From positions 24,735,014-24,799,013 of the forward strand of contig CP141144.1 in assembly GCA_035235625.1 (NCBI GenBank): 64,000 nucleotides of DNA, in the 5' to 3' direction. The notes under the pieces were generated by a model, which ran no database searches, had not been told where the DNA came from, and saw only the letters and a program-made list of their open reading frames with translations. The stretch's first letter is position 1, and each line of letters opens with the position of its first letter. Below are positions 45,513-57,970 of the stretch, piece after piece. The stretch comes from Saururus chinensis. Taxonomy: Eukaryota; Streptophyta; Magnoliopsida; Piperales; Saururaceae. Both the position numbers and the translations under genes were made by a program.

Positions 45513-48500
45513 CTTCCCACATACAGTGCACCCACTCAACCTGCATGCCTATAGTCACACCCACACGCACCTACTCTCCAGGCACATACACATGTGTTTA
45601 TAAACATATATACAAGGGAGGATAACACAACATTCACGAAGAAGCACACACTTGTGCACACACACATACACCACTATGCGCACCTTCTTTTTCATGCCCC
45701 GCAGATGATGTGATATCCCAATCTAGTGTTGTAGTAGCCTCATTTACACAAAATGCCTATTTTTCATTTGGCTGGTTATAAAGTGAATTTAGTTTTGTCA
45801 AGGTAAATGAAATGAGATTAAGGAATGAAAAAGAAAATAAAGATAGGTGAAAATAAAATAAAGGAAAATGCAAGATAGGAAAAAAGAAGGTGAACAAAAA
45901 CACCTAAGGAAGAAGGGAAAATAAAGAGAAAATAAAGAAAAGAAAGGAAATGGGAAATGAAAAATTTAGGAGAACGAAGGAAAAGAAATGGAATAAAAAG
46001 AAAGTGAAATGAAACTATTCGTAGCTCATGGTCCAGAAGATAATCTTACAAATTCGTCTGCTTGTTTCCCTCTTCAAAGTAATTCACCCCAAGCCCTTTT
46101 TGCAAAGTAATTCATAAAAAAATGCATGAGAAGGATGTTCTCACATAAAAACAATAAATTTTTCTGCCAAACCTAACAACGTTTCATTGGCCAATCCTGC
46201 AATCATTAAGCACAGATTTTCTTTCCAAAACCAAATGTCACTTGGTTAAAGAGTGGACAAGATTGCCTTATAATATAGGAGCAGTTATAGCGTATTGACT
46301 GAAAGGTTGTAACCAGTTAATGGAGCCAGTTATAGTCAAGCCTCACACCGTCAAAAAACACTTTGATAAGATGTAAATACGACAAATTGGCAATGCAATC
46401 AACACGGTGTGTGTGTATGTGAGTACTTGTAATTTTCGGCTTTACAAGGTACAATATCCACAAATGGGAGGGTAGAGAGAGATTCTTCTGTGCATGATTG
46501 CCTTCAACTATGTATCTTCTAATGAAAAGACAGACAAAAACGAAAGGAAAAAAAGGTTCTCATAATGGCAATTCCTGCTACCAGAATCTAGACATATTTC
46601 AATAACTCATCAAAGTATATAGAATTGAATGACTAAAAGTTGTGTACCTGAAAGGATGCAATAGAAATAAATTTTGTCTGAAAGGTCATGATCTTTTCAT
46701 GTAGATATATTTACTTAATAACATTTTCAGAAGACACTTCTTTGTGAGGTGTGAGGATACATAATATCCAACCAAGATCAGGTTGATGGCGGATATCAAT
46801 TTGTATGATTCTCATTTTTTGAAGCGACTTTGAAGAGAAAGTGCAAACACAATAAAGAAACACCAGATAACATTCAGATGTGGAGAAAGAAATCTTTGCA
46901 TCAATAAAAATATATATCAATTTGCTGGCAGAAGAGCTTTTATTATCACAGATATTTGTATTTTCAAAGATATTCGAACTAGATATAGAATCAAAGGCTG
47001 GATTTGCGGCATTAGAGATAATGACCAATAGACAATAGTAACCAGAGTTTACCAATGCTGATCTGAAACTAGGTGACTGATTTAGATTGATGGCAATAGA
47101 TGTCTCAATAAAAAGATGCGTACAATATAGAAACAATCTAAAGTGTGTGAAACTTGAAGGATAGAGAAGAGATAATAGATCCAGAAGTTAAAACCATGCT
47201 TATTTTGTGGCCCATAATATGGCTTGAATAGAATAGCATATACAACCCAGAATATGTCAACACATACAAATTTGATGTCCAACACGGAAACAATCCAAAC
47301 CACGTCCACTTGTTGCCATATGATTAAAAATAAGAAATATACCTGCACCATATTATAAAAAGACCAAATTATTGTCACAGGCAAAGAAGCAAGTAGGTAT
47401 TGTAGAAAAAAAAAGGAGTTTTTATCTTTATTGATTTTGTGCCCTTCAACAAGGCTTGAGATAATAAATTAGCATACACAAGTGAAACCCACAACTTGAA
47501 ATTTCATACACAAATTTGTTGTCCAACAAGGAAAGTAAGCTAAATCATGAACACTTGTTGCCGTATTGAGTGAAATATATAAATAAATCATAAATGACAT
47601 GAATATTACAATGACAGATATGAATCAAGCACCTGCACTAAATATCAGGCAACACTCATTATGCTACCAGACACAATGAAGCAAGTAGGCACTGGGCATT
47701 ATAGGAAAAAAGAAAACAAAAAAGATAGGCACAACACGGAAATCAAAACAGGGTAACACTAATTTCCTAATATATGCAATAATCAAAACCTTTTCAGCAA
47801 ACCAATAGCATTATCATTGCATAAAGAAGAGAGAGAGAGATGGGGGAAGACTGAAGAGAGAGAGAGAGAGAGTAAAGAGACTCTAAGACCCAAATTCTAT
47901 CCCACAGAACACTTTCAGTAGATATTGTGATCAGTGTAAAGCACTTTAATAGTCAATGTTGAACAAGGTAAACATCATATATAATTGGAAATACATACAA
48001 GAAAAAGCAATTCATCTAATTAAAAGCTTAATCAGATCAAAGGATATGCCTTAAAAGCAAAGGGTTGCGAGTTCCAACTCTCCCATTTTCTAGAATTGAA
48101 GTGTACACAAGCTCAAACTTTAAGATTACAACAGCTATTGTTAGAATCTGAAAATTCCAGAGAAAGAGAAATTAACACAATAAAAGACATAGAGAGAGAG
48201 AGAGAGAGTGAGTGAGATATGCCTTTTCATTTTCTAATAGCCAGAATCTTGCCTCACATATTTCATCTTGAAAGCTTTGGTACTAAACTATGATCTATGT
48301 CATCAATCTTCCACCCTCCAACCATATCATCAGAGCCCGAAATTAGGAGCTGCAAAGCCAGACTAAACTGATCTATAACTTTGTTCTCAGTATGACTTCA
48401 ACTTAATTAAACTCGTCATTATTCATTATCTCATATTGCTCTTTACCCAAAAAAATTCTAAAATTTCTGTTCTCATTGTAACTTGTATAGTCCTAGAGAA

Positions 48501-48980
48501 TCAAACCAATTCATGTACCACCAGTCAAGAAAATAATGTTACGAAATACAAATTAAAATGTCCCTTGATTGACTGGCAAGAGGATTTATGGTACTGTAGA
48601 TGCAAGATTTAAAACACTGCTGCATCCAACATAATGTTGTCATGTGTAGCTGCTGCTGGACACAAAAACTTTACTATGGGGAGGTTGAGAGTTTTGTCAG
48701 GATAAGCCTAAGGCAAGATAGACCAGAATGACAACAATAGACATACACATCAGACATACTTGAGAGTTCACTCTAAGAACTTAGCAGGCAGAAAACGGTA
48801 AGGAGTAAAACTAAGAAAGTACAGGATTCCATCTTCTATATCTGAAGATTTCAAGGACAAAATAAACTAAGAAAGCTATTGCAAATGTTCTTTCCATTTA
48901 AGAGAAGCATTGCAAACATGCTCACAAGGCGCACATTAAGAATATGACCAATAATGATTTCATTAGAGACCTATCTGATA

Positions 48981-49057
48981 CTCCCTCTGTCCCACATTAA
49001 TAGCTCATATTTCATTTTGAAAAACCAAATGGAGATATGAATATGGGACATAGGGAG
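48981..49057. mobile_element. Very short Stowaway MITE, 77 bp
   Basis: CTCCCTCTGTCCCACATTAATAGCTCATATTT ... AATATGGGACATAGGGAG, flanked by TA on both sides (48979-48980, 49058-49059). The ends are inverted repeats; almost nothing lies between them. Confidence 0.85.
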
Positions 49058-49191
49058 TATATGGCACATAGTTCTCAACAACTAAAATATATAGAGGGCA
49101 CCTGACACTAATACCTATTTCCTATTCTCTGAATATTGTTATCTATTCCTTCAATGAATATCATTAGATTCAATGAATATCATTAGATTCC

Positions 49192-49400
49192 CTAATCTAA
49201 ACAGGAGAAACTAAAGTTGACCAATGTTGCCCTAATTTTTTCAGAAATTCTAGCTATACGGAAAGAACTTCGTTTCTCAGTACCTTGCTCACATTGAATA
49301 AAAACTTGTAATGATATACCAATTCCATGCCACAGTAGCTTGACAAATAAAAAAAGGCTGCACTCCTTGACTTGCAATAATGTCATTTTGCTCCTGCATC
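49192..49400 (-). other. Exon-like block shared by both arms (right copy)
   Basis: On the minus strand, after GTTCTGATGCAG, an open frame of about 64-70 codons runs to a stop at 49192: MTLLQVKECS..., LFVKLLWHGIGISLQVFIQC, ...RIARISEKIRATLVNF. The left-arm copy is closed by stops, so at most this copy could be coding. No known domain. It may equally be an exon of a non-coding transcript. Confidence 0.35.
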
Positions 49401-50292
49401 AGAACCATAAAACAAAAATAAACGAAAGAAATTGTTCAAATAAGGCTTTTCTAGTTAACCAGTAACTTGCACTTGGCCAGAACAAAATAATGAGCTTATT
49501 GTCAAAATAAATGTAGCAAAAACGCTTGCCCAACTCAAAGCATGGGTAGAAAACATGCATCGGAATGTACTTAGCATGACAATCACCATATAAGTATCAT
49601 TTCAGCTAATTACATCAGTGTTATGATTTTAATATCACCAAATTGGCCATGATATACTCAAGATGGGAACAATGAATGCATGCAAAAACACAATGGCAAG
49701 GTTTTAAAGTAGATAACCTTTCTCAACAAACCTGTGATCAGAATTATGCAACAAAGTTCCACCTTATCATCAACATCATATTCCAAAGCTAAAAGTGGTT
49801 TAATGCTGACCATATTTCATAATAAATTGAAGTAATTTAACAGTTTACATATATGATTATCTGTACAATTTATTATTAACGATAGTTTTGTGGTTATGGT
49901 GTTTGCTAACTATGTTTTAACCTGGTAGTGACCAATATAACAATAAATTTATTTTTCTTATCGTATAGGACACTTGTATATTTTCCAGCGGGGAGTAGGG
50001 AGGAAGCGCATGTGGTGACGAATTGAAACCAATCTATCCAGAAAAGTTAGCATCTCAACCCAAAATTTCTATTACCAAAACCTTTCTTTTGTTGAGATGC
50101 AGAAAAAATGAAAAGAGGAAATAGGACAAGCGATTACCACCGCAGGAAATCAGAATAGAATTTCTAAGAGAAGACTATTTTCCGCCTCCAGATTTCTTCA
50201 GCCATTCTCCTTTTCTCCGCCCATGGAGGAAACGGTTGCAGAGCTTCCCAGGATCTCCATGACGGAAAGACTTACAGAGCTTCTCAGGCTTC

Positions 50293-50300
50293 TATATATA
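50293..50300 (-). promoter_or_regulatory. TATA box in the conserved start of the right arm
   Basis: TATATATA on the minus strand followed by GAAGCCTGAGAAGCTC. Mirror of 36498-36505. Upstream sequence (50330-50470) is the best-conserved part of the inverted duplication. Confidence 0.5.
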
Positions 50301-50903
50301 TCGCCCTGGAGAGGATATTCTAGCCGAAACAACGGCTATTAATTGAATTTGAAATTGCAACGGGTATGAGCGGTTTTGGTCAACCTGAGTCAACTGTTAC
50401 AGTCGGAGCGATTCAAATGGCGAAGGCCTCGAACCTTTCTTGATACAAATTGAAACCTGGGTTCAAATGAAAAAGGGAAGCTGACTGTGAAGACTTGAAA
50501 GCTTATGTTTTCAAGTCATTCACCAGGTATAAGTAGTGTTACATAGTATAACTGTAGTAAGTTACAACAATTAAGGAATCTATGTTTCCCAGAATCACAA
50601 CAAATCCTCCAGTGGATCTCTGTCCATATCTTTGCTTGTGGTGATGATATCGCCCATACTGCCAACGGCCACAAAGAGGTTTCTTGAGCCTTGTTCATCT
50701 CCCAAATTCAAACTTCGGTCCAGCTGAAGAAGGTGATATTGAATCTCCCAAATTCAACGGACCGACCAAAATGGTGGTCTCGCAAACAATAAGTTCTTCT
50801 ATTGTTTAAAATTTTTGGAAGGATAGAAGTTAATATATGCCGTCGCTCACTGCTCCCGAGCATTCACCTTTAATTACGTGATTTAGAGAGTAATGCTCGG
50901 ATT

Positions 50904-52804
50904 ATGGGCAAGAAAGGAAGCTGGCTATCTGCTCTGAAAAGGGTCTTTGCATCCGGTTCCAAAGACAAGCCACCACCACCTGTAAGCCACAACGACAGCT
51001 TCTAAGCTATTTAACCTGATACAGCATCCCCATCAGCTCTAATACTGAGATTTCTGTCATAATCTGTTTTTAGTTCCAGGGAACAGAGAGAGAATTCCAA
51101 GGAGAAAAAGAAATGGGGACTGGGGAAGCTGAGGCATGGAGAGACGAATTCCTTCATCCCACTTAACAGAGAGCCCAGCAGTGTTGAGAAGATACTAGGA
51201 GATGCTGACAAAGAGTACAAACGCCTGGGCGATCACCTGCAACTATCAGATGGGCACCAGAGGACACCCTCCTTTTCCACTAAACAGCACCAGAGGGCCC
51301 ATGATTTGCCTCCACCAAAGGTGGTGGCTTAGAAGCCAAACTCTTCATTACCCACCAAAATTCATATTCAGCAACCCAACAAAGCGCCCATTTACAGTCC
51401 AAAGCTTGTTACTCCCAGTTACCATCGGATTTCTGCCATTAGAATACAAGCAGCCTACAGGGGGTATGCAGCAAGGAGGAGCTACAGGGCGCGGCCTGGT
51501 GAGGCTTCAGGGAGTGATGAGGGGGCAGAGCGTGAAGCGGCAGACCATGAACGCCATGAGGTGTATGCAGAGGCTGGTGAGGGTGCAGACGAAGATCCAC
51601 TCCAGAAGGGTGCAGATGATGGAGGGCCAGGCTGCCCAGAGGCATCACAGGGGCCATCCCAGGGAGCAGGAGAGCAGCTTGAGTGGGTGGACACTTACTC
51701 CCCCTGTAAGATGTCCTTTAATTCATCCAGTAGTGAAGCTGAGTTTGATTTGGTCTCAAAACTCTTAAAACGAGTTGGATTTAAGCTTGTTGCAGTCAGA
51801 GAACGAGCAGCAGCAGCTGCATGAAGACTGGGATGACAGCATGCTGCCCAAGGAGGAGATTGATGCAAGGCTGCAGGTGGAGGCTGTGATCAAGAGCACT
51901 GGCCTATGCCTACTCTCACCAGGTACTCAACCAAATTTATAAATTTTCACACATTATAATACCAATGCTAATTAGGTGAAGTTTAATCTTAGGCAGGCTT
52001 TTTTATTACCTAATTAGTGATGCCCACATTGCTAATCTATAATTTTAAGAACGGTAATTTAAGCAAACAGTGGGTGTTGTCACTAGGTAATTAACCGTTT
52101 ATTAGAATGCTAGATTGTGTACGTACATCAAATTTCAACATATTATAGATTATAATGTTAATGGCAATTAAGAGAAGCTTAAGTTTAAAGGTTACCAAAT
52201 TAGGGAGGCCAACATTGCTGATCTATACAAAATTAATTATCCTACCAAATTCTGATTAATTTGCTTTAGACCACTCAAGGTTGCTGTTAATCATATTCTT
52301 ACTATTAATTACTCCTATGATAAAACATTCCAGTCATCATTCACATTATTTGAAGCATGTATCTGGAGCACCGACTAGGATTGTATCCTACTTTTATGTT
52401 TATAGAATCTCGTTTTAAGCGCGCTCTTAGCGCACGTCGACCTAGTTTAGCGCCCGGACAAAGCCGAGACCGGCGCACTTCGATCACCAAAGCTCTACCC
52501 GGCATTGACTAAAACGAAGCTGGCAAAGCAAGTCAAGTAGAAGTCCGGTGCTGCCGAGTTCTCACGGAGGACTCCGGTGAGGGACGACGAGAGCCTGACG
52601 AGCTGCCCCACCGTCTCGGCCAAGGCCAAGGTGAAAGCCTATGGTGGCTGTCAGAAGGAGAGGTCATCGGCGGCGGCGACGCCAAAGGCACAGCCGAGGA
52701 AGCGGATGTCCCTGAGCCAGAGGATTGGGTCCTTCAGGTGGAGCAAGGGCTCCTCCGGGCTGTTCTCAGGGAAGGATTCAGCTTCACAGAATCGCAGAGG
52801 ATGA
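50904..52804 (+). pseudogene. IQD family (IQ67-domain) calmodulin-binding protein, pseudogene
   Basis: IQD proteins bind calmodulin and act as scaffolds at microtubules and membranes. Exon 1 (50904-50981) reads MGKKGSWLSALKRVFASGSK, then GTAAGC. Exon 2 (about 51080-51922) has KEKKKWGLGKLRHGE, FIPLNREPSSVEKILGDADK, and the IQ67 core with IQ motifs IQAAYRGYAARRSYRA, LVRLQGVMRGQSVKRQT and MQRLVRVQTKIHSRR. It continues to HEDWDDSMLPKEEIDARLQ, ending CTCACCAG/GTACTC at the family's usual intron site. The last exon (to 52804) has the C-terminal DUF4005-like region: RTPVRDDESLTSCPTVSAKA, RIGSFRWSKGS and LFSGKDSASQN. Lesions: a TAG in exon 2 (51329-51331), a frameshift of about 5 missing bases near 51490, a second near 51893, and a phase mismatch at intron 1. 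Most similar in layout to the IQD13/14 group. Introns are kept, so it is not a retrocopy. Confidence 0.85.
51923..52439 (+). other. Intron 2 region of the IQD pseudogene
   Basis: AT-rich and without coding signal up to about 52390, then abruptly GC-rich (GCGCGCTCTTAGCGCACGTCG). The start of the last exon is not clear. The exon part usually coding for the sequence after YSHQ in IQD proteins is not found, so part of the gene is probably lost. Confidence 0.5.
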
Positions 52805-53442
52805 GTGGGACCCCCAAGCCCATGCATGCAATAGGAAATATCAGTGTGGACTCTACGCTCTCCTTGCCTGCTGGTCTTGGATGGAAGCCATTCACGTTCA
52901 AATGAGTGTCTTGACTCTTTTTTGGTTTTTTTTTTTGGGTGAATGAAATGATTTGTTTGTGGATTGTGATGTGGAGGTACTAGTGCTTGGTCACGTCCAT
53001 AAAAGAGGAGTGATACAATTATAGTATCTAATAAAAATCATTGGGATTTTGAGCTTTCTTGGAATTTTTTGGGTACTCAACTATACAAAAAAAACAGTCA
53101 CCTAAATTAGCATCAATAATAGGTGCATTATGGGTGTTAACTAGCTGAGTTTTAGGAAGTTGGGCCGGTTTAACTTGCTAGATGGCAGTGACTTGAGTAT
53201 TGGATTGCTTTCAACTTCTCTATTTACTTCCCAATGAATAAAGTAAGGTTTAAGTAATTTGCCTAATTAAACCTTTGTTTACATTTCCACCATAGTGATT
53301 ATGTTGGGCCATTTTTTTCTTAGAACTTCACACTTTTTAGTGGGGCCTGAGGGTGGTTTATGTATAAAATAAACTAGTTAAGGGGAAAATAAATTAACTC
53401 AATCATTGGATGTAGGGTTTTGTGATTGGTAACCAAGAGCTA
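52805..53442. other. 3' flank of the IQD pseudogene, nothing recognised
   Basis: No open frame with known content; AT-rich. Confidence 0.4.
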
Positions 53443-53661
53443 CAATATATACACATAATTATACTATTATTAAAGTGAAAACGGGGGACGACATTTTTTG
53501 TTGTAGAAGTCATAAATTACCCCTAATACAAGTAAAGTATTATTTCTCGACTCTTATTTACAGATAAGGTAAAATTGCTATATAGATTAATTTATATATG
53601 GCAATAAGACTCTAAATCTCTCAAGTGTAGCAGGTGCATGCGGCATATGCACTTCTACTAG
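53443..53661 (+). mobile_element. Possible short Helitron
   Basis: The 5' side is ATATATACACATAATTATACTATTATTAAAGTG, similar to Helitron starts with TATACTATATTAAA. The 3' side has a hairpin GTGCAT-GCGGCAT-ATGCAC followed by TTCTACTAG and then T, fitting the Helitron rule of a hairpin about 10 bases before CTRR and insertion before T. The exact 5' end is unclear. A second related 5' end (CTATATATATACTATATTAAAAGTAAAATGG) is at 54147. Confidence 0.45.
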
Positions 53662-55096
53662 TTATATACAATAGAGAGAAGTAAATGTTAGGACTTCTAA
53701 CATTATATCTTGTATTTATGAATGTATTATATTTTACATACTCCTTCCCTCCCATATTAATGGTATGATTTAGGAAATAGTTTATTTTGGTTTTCTAATT
53801 TGGACTAAATATATAATTATCAAAATTTATAAATATAGAGCCAAGGTAGCCATAAGTTGAGTTCAAGATTTTCTTGAGCCTAGAACAACTTCCAATTCGA
53901 GTTAAGATTGAGTCAATTCAGCTTTTAAACCAGTTTGGTGTTACGCCCTAACCCCGCCCCCCCCCCGGTGTGCAACGGCAATGCTAATGATGACAAACCA
54001 ATCAATTTTCCTCCACTAATTGAGCTCAAATCCACAAGAGTTGTCTCCAAGGGTCAAGTAATTGCCAAAGCACACCCCTTTCAAACGCTTTCTAAACCTT
54101 TTTAAATAATTATATTAGGCTTATTATTCATTTAGTGTTTAAATCTATATATATACTATATTAAAAGTAAAATGGGGGGCCAAAATTTTTTGTTTTGGAC
54201 TTAGTTGTCCTTGTATTTTAATAAAAAAAAATAGTTCATTAATAGGGATAAAAAAAGTAATATAATAATCTAAATTATTTTAAATTTACTACATTATTAA
54301 AATTAGTTTAGTAGGTTATCAAGTGTTATGCAATTTTATAGTTTCCAATTAACTCAAACTCTAGCCAATAGTGCAATTTGATTGGTCTCATGGTTGAATT
54401 AAATGGCTTGAAAAGATCTTAACAGTGCTGATTTGTTGCACATACTTATTCTAGGGAAGATAGGGACTCTAAAGTCCATCATAAGCTGGACAATCATAGT
54501 ATTCAAGGTGCAGCACAATGGAAGCCCTTCGACAAGCCCATAAATACCTTACAATAGTGGATCCTATTACAAGTATGTAGTGTAACCAATGTTACTGGTA
54601 GTCTACACTTTTCTCTTGGCAAAAAAAATATTTAATTCTCTAAGAAATTAATAGGCCATTTTTATTTTTTGGATAAATAAATTTTATTTTTCTACAACTT
54701 CATCTTTAAGATATGGTTGCCCAAATTCATTTTAGTGAAGCTATTTTTCAGGGTGATATATCACACAATTTTGCACATATTCATGCATACTTAGTACCTA
54801 CAAGAAAGAGCTATATTAATATTCCCTTTATCTCATATTAATAGTTTATTTTTCTCCATTATTAGTGAATAAGACTGGCAAAAAATGTGATAGAACAAAA
54901 TGGTTGTTAAATACTCCCTCAGTCCCATAATGTCTTCAATTTAGAAAATATTTTTTCTCATTTTAAGTGTCCAATTAGGAACTTGCACCTTAAAAATTAC
55001 AATTTTAAAGGGATCTCACAATGTCATGGTTTCACCTACTTAATAGCACCTCATTCTCCTAGAAGTAGACAAAGCCGTCCAAGCATAAGTAGAGGA
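53662..55096. other. MITE-rich intergenic DNA
   Basis: Contains isolated Stowaway-type ends at 53740 (TACTCCTTCCCTCCCATATTAATGG), 54822 (TTCCCTTTATCTCATATTAATAG) and 54915 (TACTCCCTCAGTCCCATAATG). It also has a 10-base C run at 53957-53966 and a Helitron-like 5' end at 54147. No gene seen. Confidence 0.45.
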
Positions 55097-55315
55097 GCGA
55101 AGAATTTTTCCTACTCCCTTGTGACATTGTGCCGAGCATAAGCTCCGCATGAGAGTTATTGATATTTATGATTGACTACGCACATGATAGTGCACATTAG
55201 CGTCTGATATTGACGCTAATGTGTGCTAGCATGTGCGTTGATGATCTCGTGGATGAATGACTCCCATGCAGAGCTTATGCTCGGCTCATTGTCAAAAGGG
55301 AGGAGGGAGAAACTC
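55097..55315. mobile_element. Palindromic MITE, AGCTTATGCTCGGCT family
   Basis: Left CTACTCCCTTGTGACATTGTGCCGAGCATAAGCTCCGCATGAGAG and right (reverse complement) CTCCTCCCTTTTGACAATGAGCCGAGCATAAGCTCTGCATGGGAG are inverted repeats of about 50 bp. The centre is palindromic as well (GCACATTAGCGTC ... GACGCTAATGTGTGC). No target duplication was identified because the outer ends are diffuse. A decayed relative is at 45377-45512. Confidence 0.7.
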
Positions 55316-55322
55316 TTCCTAA

Positions 55323-57970
55323 TAGGAGATGGTTAGAATCTAAGAGTCATGGTAAGGGTGTGGGAGTTGTATCCACTCCACTCACCTCCATATCTTTGCC
55401 AACCCGAGGTAACAATGAAGATGTAGTCATCCTCCTAGTTGATGGCAAGGCTTTCATGTGGTCGTAGGCGGCAATTGCCGTGATGAATGAAGAGGAGGTC
55501 ATCAAGGGCAAAGATGGTAGAGACATTTCCAGAGCTTGTCCTTACCTTGTTATACTCTATGTACTCTGGCGATTGGGAGAGCATGTGATTACAATGCCTT
55601 TAGTGATGACAATGGCAAAGATGTTGCCACCAAGGCAATAGAGGAAAGTAAGGCAGTGGTAGAGGAGAGACGAGGAGGGAGTGAGGCGGGGAGAGGACCC
55701 ATTATTTCTTAAATATCACAATTGAAACATGTGTCTCCATTTTGCATGTGAGCCCCATGTTTCCTTGAAAATCATGATCGTTACAAATCAATCACTTATT
55801 TTCATATAGAGGGATTGTTTAACAAAAGTGCCTTTTGTAACCATTAAGAGAAGATTCTACAATCCTATGCATAGGATTTATTGTCTTCAAAAACAATATC
55901 TTGTTGGTGCTTGATTTCAATTTAAAGTTCCTTGTTTTGGCATAGATTACAAGTCACATCATACAAAATTGCAAAGTCTACCAGGGTAGGGATGATACTT
56001 CTAAGGGGATAGACATGTTAATGAATGTTCACGATGATCATGTGGTGTTCATCAATAGATGTTAATAGTATTTAAATATGCCTAAAAAGGACAAATTAAT
56101 TGTAGATAAGGGTTCTAAAATTTAAATCACATCTTTAATGAATTAGATGGAAAAGTTAGATTCAATTACCACATAGAAAAAGGTTCACTATGTCTAAGAT
56201 GACATTGTTTGCACACACAATACCTACTTTTTTCTACTTTAAATTAAGAGTTTTCATCAAATAAGTTCTACTTTTATAATAAATATTTGTGTTAGTATGT
56301 GCATTTGTATGTGCACTTTTGCTAATATCATGAAAAATAAAAAGGATTGCTAAGATTCCTCAATGTTACTAAGATTCCTCAGTGTTACTAATCAAGTATT
56401 GCTCTCTTGTCAAACATTAGAAGCCCTCTTTGCCATATTTAGGGTTATTTGAGTGTTGAATTCAACAAAGATTCTATCGATTAAGTTTCAATTCCAACCT
56501 AAATTATTAAAATCACATTTGTGTGTAAAAGGCAGACGGAATTAAAAATTTCACCCGATTAATTCTAAGCCGTTTCGAGTCGGAATAACCAAATCACCTT
56601 ATAAGGTAATTCTAACTCCCACACCCCATTTTAAAATTCTAATTTTTATTATTTTTTAACGATTACTTCTCATATCAATTTGAGTCTTGATAAATATATT
56701 ATATAAGTAAAATTTATTTCAAATATTTAAAATTACTTACCCTTATAAGATCCTATTTGATAAGGGTCGAATTTAAGAACATAATAATATAAAGAACGTG
56801 CATATCCAAGTTCGAAAAAAAAAATTATGTTAGTTTAAAAAGTTTAAATATAAACTTGATGTGACATCTAAATTTATTCTAAATTTTTTTATTACAAATT
56901 ATAATTTACATGCGGCAATGAATTTTTAAAATTAATTTTAAAAGATTTCACTTTCGTTTCTAAATAATTCAATACCTAAACAACCCACGTATATAATAAA
57001 ATTCTCTAAAATGCAAGAATGTGTGTTGCAACTACAATTGTAGAGACAATGGGATGCATTTGTTCTGCCAAATGCAAACTAGGGAAGTTTCAATGAGAAC
57101 ACACCCTCAACGGGACCTACAGGTGGGAATGGGGGTGCAAAAGGAACTCCACAAAGAAAGGGGTCCACAAAATTTCAACAGCGATAAGTGGGCCCCTTCA
57201 TCTACCCATTTAAAAGTAATTGGCAGAGATTTTTAATATTTTCAAAAGGGCAAATGAAGGGGCTCATATAACTTGACGGCTTGTGGGCCTTCTTGATGTT
57301 GAGCCTCCTCTGTATCACCTAGATCCGACCTCTTTATCAACTCAGATAGTTAAATGCGGCTTGCGTCGAATTCACCTCTGCTCCGCATCAGCTGGCGAAA
57401 TAACGGGGCCAATGGCATAAAAAGAATGTGAATAAAGAATGCGAACAAAGAATGGGCAAAGTACAGAAGAAATATGAATTAGGAACAAATATCCGACTCT
57501 CTCGTCAGTTGTCAGAATCTATCTATGCGCAGAACTTAGTTGTATGATCTGTTGAAACTTGGTACAAAGGGTACCCTGGATTCCACTGCACGTTGGCAAT
57601 ATGCAGAATTTAGAAGCGTGGTAGCCACTTTTCGTCCCTTCGTCCCTGCAGTTTTTGGCAGATACTCTGAATTGTGATACAGATCGCTGAGTGTGTTTGA
57701 AACTTTGCTAACCAATCCATGATTGAGCCTGTATTAGCTTAAATTGTCTGCTTCTTTTTCGACCTTAGCTGATGAATTACCTCTTATTGCCACAAATTTG
57801 ATCTACTTCGTCGTCTTGCATAAATAGCTCCGTGCAAAACTCTACTTCCAGCATGCCCCACAGTTGTTCAATGGCAAGAGAAATGGGTTAGGAAAAAGGA
57901 CATAATAGTAGGAATCTATTTTTGTTACCAGTTTTACCAAGTGGAACCTTTCTGACTTCGTGAAATATAA
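55323..57970. other. Long intergenic stretch, no gene seen
   Basis: 2.6 kb with only short frames (for example 57021-57236 plus) and no recognisable domain. 57250-57970 is the 3' flank of POP4 and should hold its 3' UTR. Confidence 0.5.

Larger units (their letters stand above)
45000..50715 (-). repeat. Right arm of the large inverted duplication
   Basis: Reverse-complement partner of 36282-41460. Compared with the left arm it has an extra segment of about 190 bases at 50475-50665, its own GA microsatellites (47828-47840, 47853-47870, 48189-48208) and a small Stowaway element (48981-49057) that the left arm lacks. Confidence 0.85.

Noticed and set aside
51439-51694. Antisense ORFs over the IQD region
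   Set aside because: Shadows of the GC-rich IQD exon on the opposite strand.
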